Source of the DNA: Chrysoperla carnea
Taxonomy: Eukaryota > Arthropoda > Insecta > Neuroptera > Chrysopidae
Assembly (NCBI RefSeq): GCF_905475395.1
Contig: NC_058338.1
Span: 41,141,935 to 41,205,934, forward strand
Reading direction: 5' to 3'
Length of the DNA stretch: 64,000 nt
Both the position numbers and the translations under genes were made by a program. The notes beneath the pieces were generated by a model. That model did not search any database and was not told the DNA's origin. It saw only the letters and a list, made by a program, of their open reading frames with translations. Positions within the stretch are counted from its first letter, which is position 1. Every line of letters begins with the position of its first letter. Shown piece after piece: positions 61,032 through 64,000 of the stretch.

Positions 61032-63499
61032 CTAAGATGTAGTGGGAGTGAAAATATCCTCAGTATTTTCTTGTAAATGTTTTTCCATCCATGAAGGCAA
61101 CCATCTTTGTAGATATTGTGCACATGGTATGAAATAATTTTTTAATTTTTCTTGCCGATTTATAACTTCCAAAACAATTCTGGTTGGTTTACGGCGTGCC
61201 ATAAATTCAATATCCAATTCTAATATTGGTTTTTTATCAATAATGGGTGTTTTATAATACTTTTCAAGAATATATTCAGAAATAGCTATTTCATGTTTTA
61301 AGCTCGGTGTTGTTTTATCAATTTTCTTGGAAATCTTTTTACGGCCACTGTGTAACACATAGTAACCTGTACATGAAATTTTAAACGATTCAACAATATC
61401 GTCATGTACATCCGTGGATTGACCAGTTCTTTGTGCTTTACTGATTTGTTCACATTTTGTTAAACTTATGTCAAATTTCATGACTTTTTTTAATATTAAC
61501 ATAAGAATTTCGTTTACACGCTCATACCAAATTTTCCTCTGGTGTTCTTCTGAATTTATCAGATTTGACGAGCAAGCGGTGTTTTGTTCTATTAAAGAAC
61601 CGGGTAATATTGTTATTTCATAATTACTTGTTTGGGTAGGTAAATTAGTGGTTAAAGGTGTTTCTTTGAAAAGTTGTGGTAATAAACTTATTATCGATTG
61701 TGAATCGATTGCTTTTCGACAGATAAGAGCTGATGCTGTGCAACACGTTTGTAAATGTTTAATTGTTGTATTATTTACACATTTCGTTAGATTGTGGTTA
61801 TGTTCAAATGGGTCTTGTATACACATACAAGAATCCACATGTAATTTATTAACGCCATCTTTTAATATGATCGCTTTGTATCGCCAAAAAATATTTTCTA
61901 ATTTTTCAGTATCATGAAACATTGCTTTAGAAATGCTTGTAGCCGTGAATGGTGATATAACTTTCATTGAAAATTCATACGTGCTATAAAATTCGTAAAA
62001 ACCATGTAATAAATAAGGTATTGAATCTTCATTTATTGTGTGGAAATAAAAGTTGTGATTATAGCCCGCATTCCAGCCCTCTATAATTTTATCAAATGAT
62101 GGATGTTGTAACATCGAAATATTTGGTAATATTGGTTTTGGATTCTGTTGTAAATAAAATATCAGTAACATTACTAACGCATAATTTGATATTTTCCCGG
62201 GTCCAGTAATATCATTAATTTTCGCCCAATATTTGATCACCATCATCATTGGTCGTAATCGAACATCACTATTTAATAAGAAATTGACTAAACTGCTATT
62301 ACAAACGCCCAACATATTTTTAAAGTTAATATCACAATTAATTCCTGTTGGTTTATGAATACATTTCACAATTGGTGTTTTTGCTTTTGTGATTGTTATA
62401 ATTTTTGTAAATAAGTCTGAACGACGTTGTAATGGTTTTCTGGATTCATTTACATACATTGCGGCTAATGTTGTTGCGTTTGTTAAATTATTGGATATAT
62501 TAGAAATTTGTATGAATACATCTAAATCACTCCATTTAAATGCTAAGCCTGTTACAGTTGATCCAAACGGCATTGCGCGACATCCTTTAAATAATGATGT
62601 ATTTAATGCCAATTCCAAATGTTGACAAAGTGCTGAGTAATTTGTTTTAATTTCTTGATATGGAAGTTGTAATTCTTTCATAAAATACATTAATTGCTCA
62701 TCCGCCGTTTTACATTCAGTTAATTTATTCACCAATTGTAATGGATCAATTATATTCATTCCATTATTCAGATTTTTGGTGAGATCATTTTCATTTTTAT
62801 TTTTTGGTATTTCACTTGGGGAGGCAATTTTTATCTTTAGAAAATTATTTTCATAGCGTAATGGACTTTGTAAAAGTGTTTTATATGTATTCTCTGTCGC
62901 ATATTGTATTGTTGTATAATCTCGATAAAAATAACATTTATGTACTTTTCCAAATGATGCAAGAAATTTTTGAAAAGCTGCTCGTTTAACAGTTCTAGGA
63001 TATCCTAATTAAAATTAAAAACTTTTAGTATAATTCAATTAAAAATTTTTTTCAAAATAATTATAATTTACAACACTACTTGCCAGATTATCTTTTTTTT
63101 TGTCATCAAAATTCTTATAACGTAAATTAACAAAATCTAAATATAACAATAAGTAAATATACTTACTTCAAATAATTTTAAAAAGTCTACAGAACTTATT
63201 TAACAACAAAGTATTTTACAACTTATTTTGATTTTTCTCTTAAAATATTTTAGCATTATTTTCAAAAATGTAATCACCGAGATCTGATAGATGTGTGTAA
63301 CATTCAACAATATATTTTTGGCGCACATATTAATCAATTTATAATATTTTACTTAAATACATTAATTAATTTTACCTGTGATTATTAAAGTAGGACCTTT
63401 ACACAAAGATCCTGACTTGTGAAATGGTTTAGGTTTTCCGCCCCCTCCGTTTTCCGTACGATTCTCAACAAACTTGTTTTCCTTCGAATTTGCACTCAT
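61032..63499 (-). CDS. TUT1: TUT1-like terminal uridylyltransferase / poly(A) polymerase with RRM
   Basis: Nucleus-type non-canonical nucleotidyltransferase; in animals TUT1 (Star-PAP, Drosophila Mkg-p) uridylates U6 snRNA. Two exons, 63,376-63,499 and 61,032-63,004, joined in phase 1: 698 residues. Residues 36-105 form an RRM split by the intron (RNP2-like TLIITGYP, then FQKFLASFGKVHKCYF). The catalytic core has PFGSTVTGL (Gly189-Ser190), WSDLDVFI with Asp201 and Asp203, and a third carboxylate Asp266 in GINCDINF. SNYALVMLLIFYLQ and the PAP-associated domain follow. Later LQTCC after CMCIQDPFEHNHN matches TUT1 rather than mitochondrial PAP. The C-terminus KNYFIPCAQYLQRWLPSWM resembles the TUT1 end. 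No N-terminal C2H2 finger is seen, unlike human TUT1. The ATG at 62,759 lies downstream of the RRM and is not the true start. Confidence 0.9.
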
Positions 63500-64000
63500 A
63501 ATTTTGATATTTTTTCCAATTATAATTCTAGTCCTGGAACAAAAATACTTGTCGAAATACCCTATATACAGGAGCGGATTTATGCGTAGGCAAAGTAGGC
63601 CTGTGCCTACGGCAGCAAAAAATTCGTTTCAATTATTAAAAATTTTTCTGTTTAATAAAAATGTGAATTTTTTTCAATTTTAGTCAATTTTGCGTGAAAC
63701 AATTATTCGAAAAAGTCGCCACTTCACTTAAACTATATTTAGTCACTATGTTCGCGAATGTCACTATCCTGGAAGTTTTAGAACGTTTCTCAGAAATACT
63801 ATAACCTAACCTTCCGTCTTGTTTTGGTCAACTGTACCATGTCAGAGACTGTACTGAAGTATTTTAATCGTTTAAAATGAGTGATGGGAGACAACGACTA
63901 AGCGGGTTTATACCCTATGAGATAGCCACACACATAATAAAATTAAACAAGGAATTCTCTGGCGCAGGTAGGAGCAGGATGGGGACATTCACTCTCGGTA
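63500..64000. other. Upstream region of the TUT1-like gene
   Basis: Contains the presumed promoter and, at about 63,571-63,612, a repeat end (CAGGAGCGGATTTATGCGTA, then GGCCTGTGCCTACGGCAGC) similar in form to insect hAT-type ends. No other gene seen before the window edge. Confidence 0.4.
63571..63615 (+). mobile_element. hAT-like repeat end
   Basis: CAGGAGCGGATTTATGCGTA followed by AGGCCTGTGCCTACGGCAGC. This CAG(G/T)(A/G)GCGGAT-type start is common at ends of insect hAT-related repeats. The partner end was not found. Confidence 0.35.

Noticed and set aside
61648-62625. Plus-strand open frames at 61,648-61,917 and 62,389-62,625
   Set aside because: They are antisense to the TUT1-like coding exon and have no recognisable product.
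1-64000. CRISPR arrays, operons, ribosome binding sites or functional tRNA/rRNA genes
   Set aside because: Spliced genes and repeat types mark a nuclear insect genome. No spaced direct-repeat array or foldable full tRNA or rRNA was found.

Overview
This is a nuclear genomic window from an insect. It is strongly AT-rich, its genes have GT-AG introns from under 60 bp to several kb, and the closest resemblances I recognise (Tim8 N-terminus, clathrin light chain, insulin-like peptide, repeat families) are arthropod. I cannot fix the order from sequence alone. There is no bacterial, CRISPR or organelle content.

Bases 1-27,200 contain no gene I can support. They hold mobile-element debris: a fold-back element with tRNA-like boxes in both arms (1-1,260), further palindromic elements (1.4-2.1, 4.35-4.9, 9.66-10.14 and 25.2-25.5 kb), two copies of a hairpin-bearing repeat (6.35-6.91 and 22.69-23.13 kb), decayed non-LTR retrotransposon tails (5.6 and 11.2 kb), a broken copy of the EQGERFHQD family (22.3 kb) and a dead hAT-type transposase (23.7 kb).

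Eight genes lie from 27 kb on. They are an insulin-like peptide (27,234-28,201 +), the mitochondrial chaperone Tim8 (34,400-34,767 -), an AMN1-type leucine-rich-repeat protein (37,358-39,840 +, first exon unresolved), clathrin light chain (40,057-47,170 -), a DPH4/DNAJC24 J-protein of diphthamide synthesis (48,140-48,553 -), lysosomal aspartylglucosaminidase (48,857-51,216 +), a monocarboxylate-transporter-like MFS protein (54,403-58,174 +) and a TUT1-type terminal uridylyltransferase/poly(A) polymerase (61,032-63,499 -). Exons were joined by hand from splice sites, reading phase and family conservation. All joins keep frame and give near full-length proteins.

The genes do not form one pathway. 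Layout points of interest are two head-to-head pairs (Tim8/AMN1 and DPH4/AGA, the latter 303 bp apart), a tail-to-tail pair (AMN1 and clathrin light chain, stop codons 216 bp apart) and a nearly perfect intronic hairpin of about 375-400 bp per arm inside the clathrin light chain gene. The most unusual feature of the window is its density of inverted repeats: about ten independent structures, one with internal Pol III-like boxes. One MITE family has copies in two intergenic spaces 30 kb apart.
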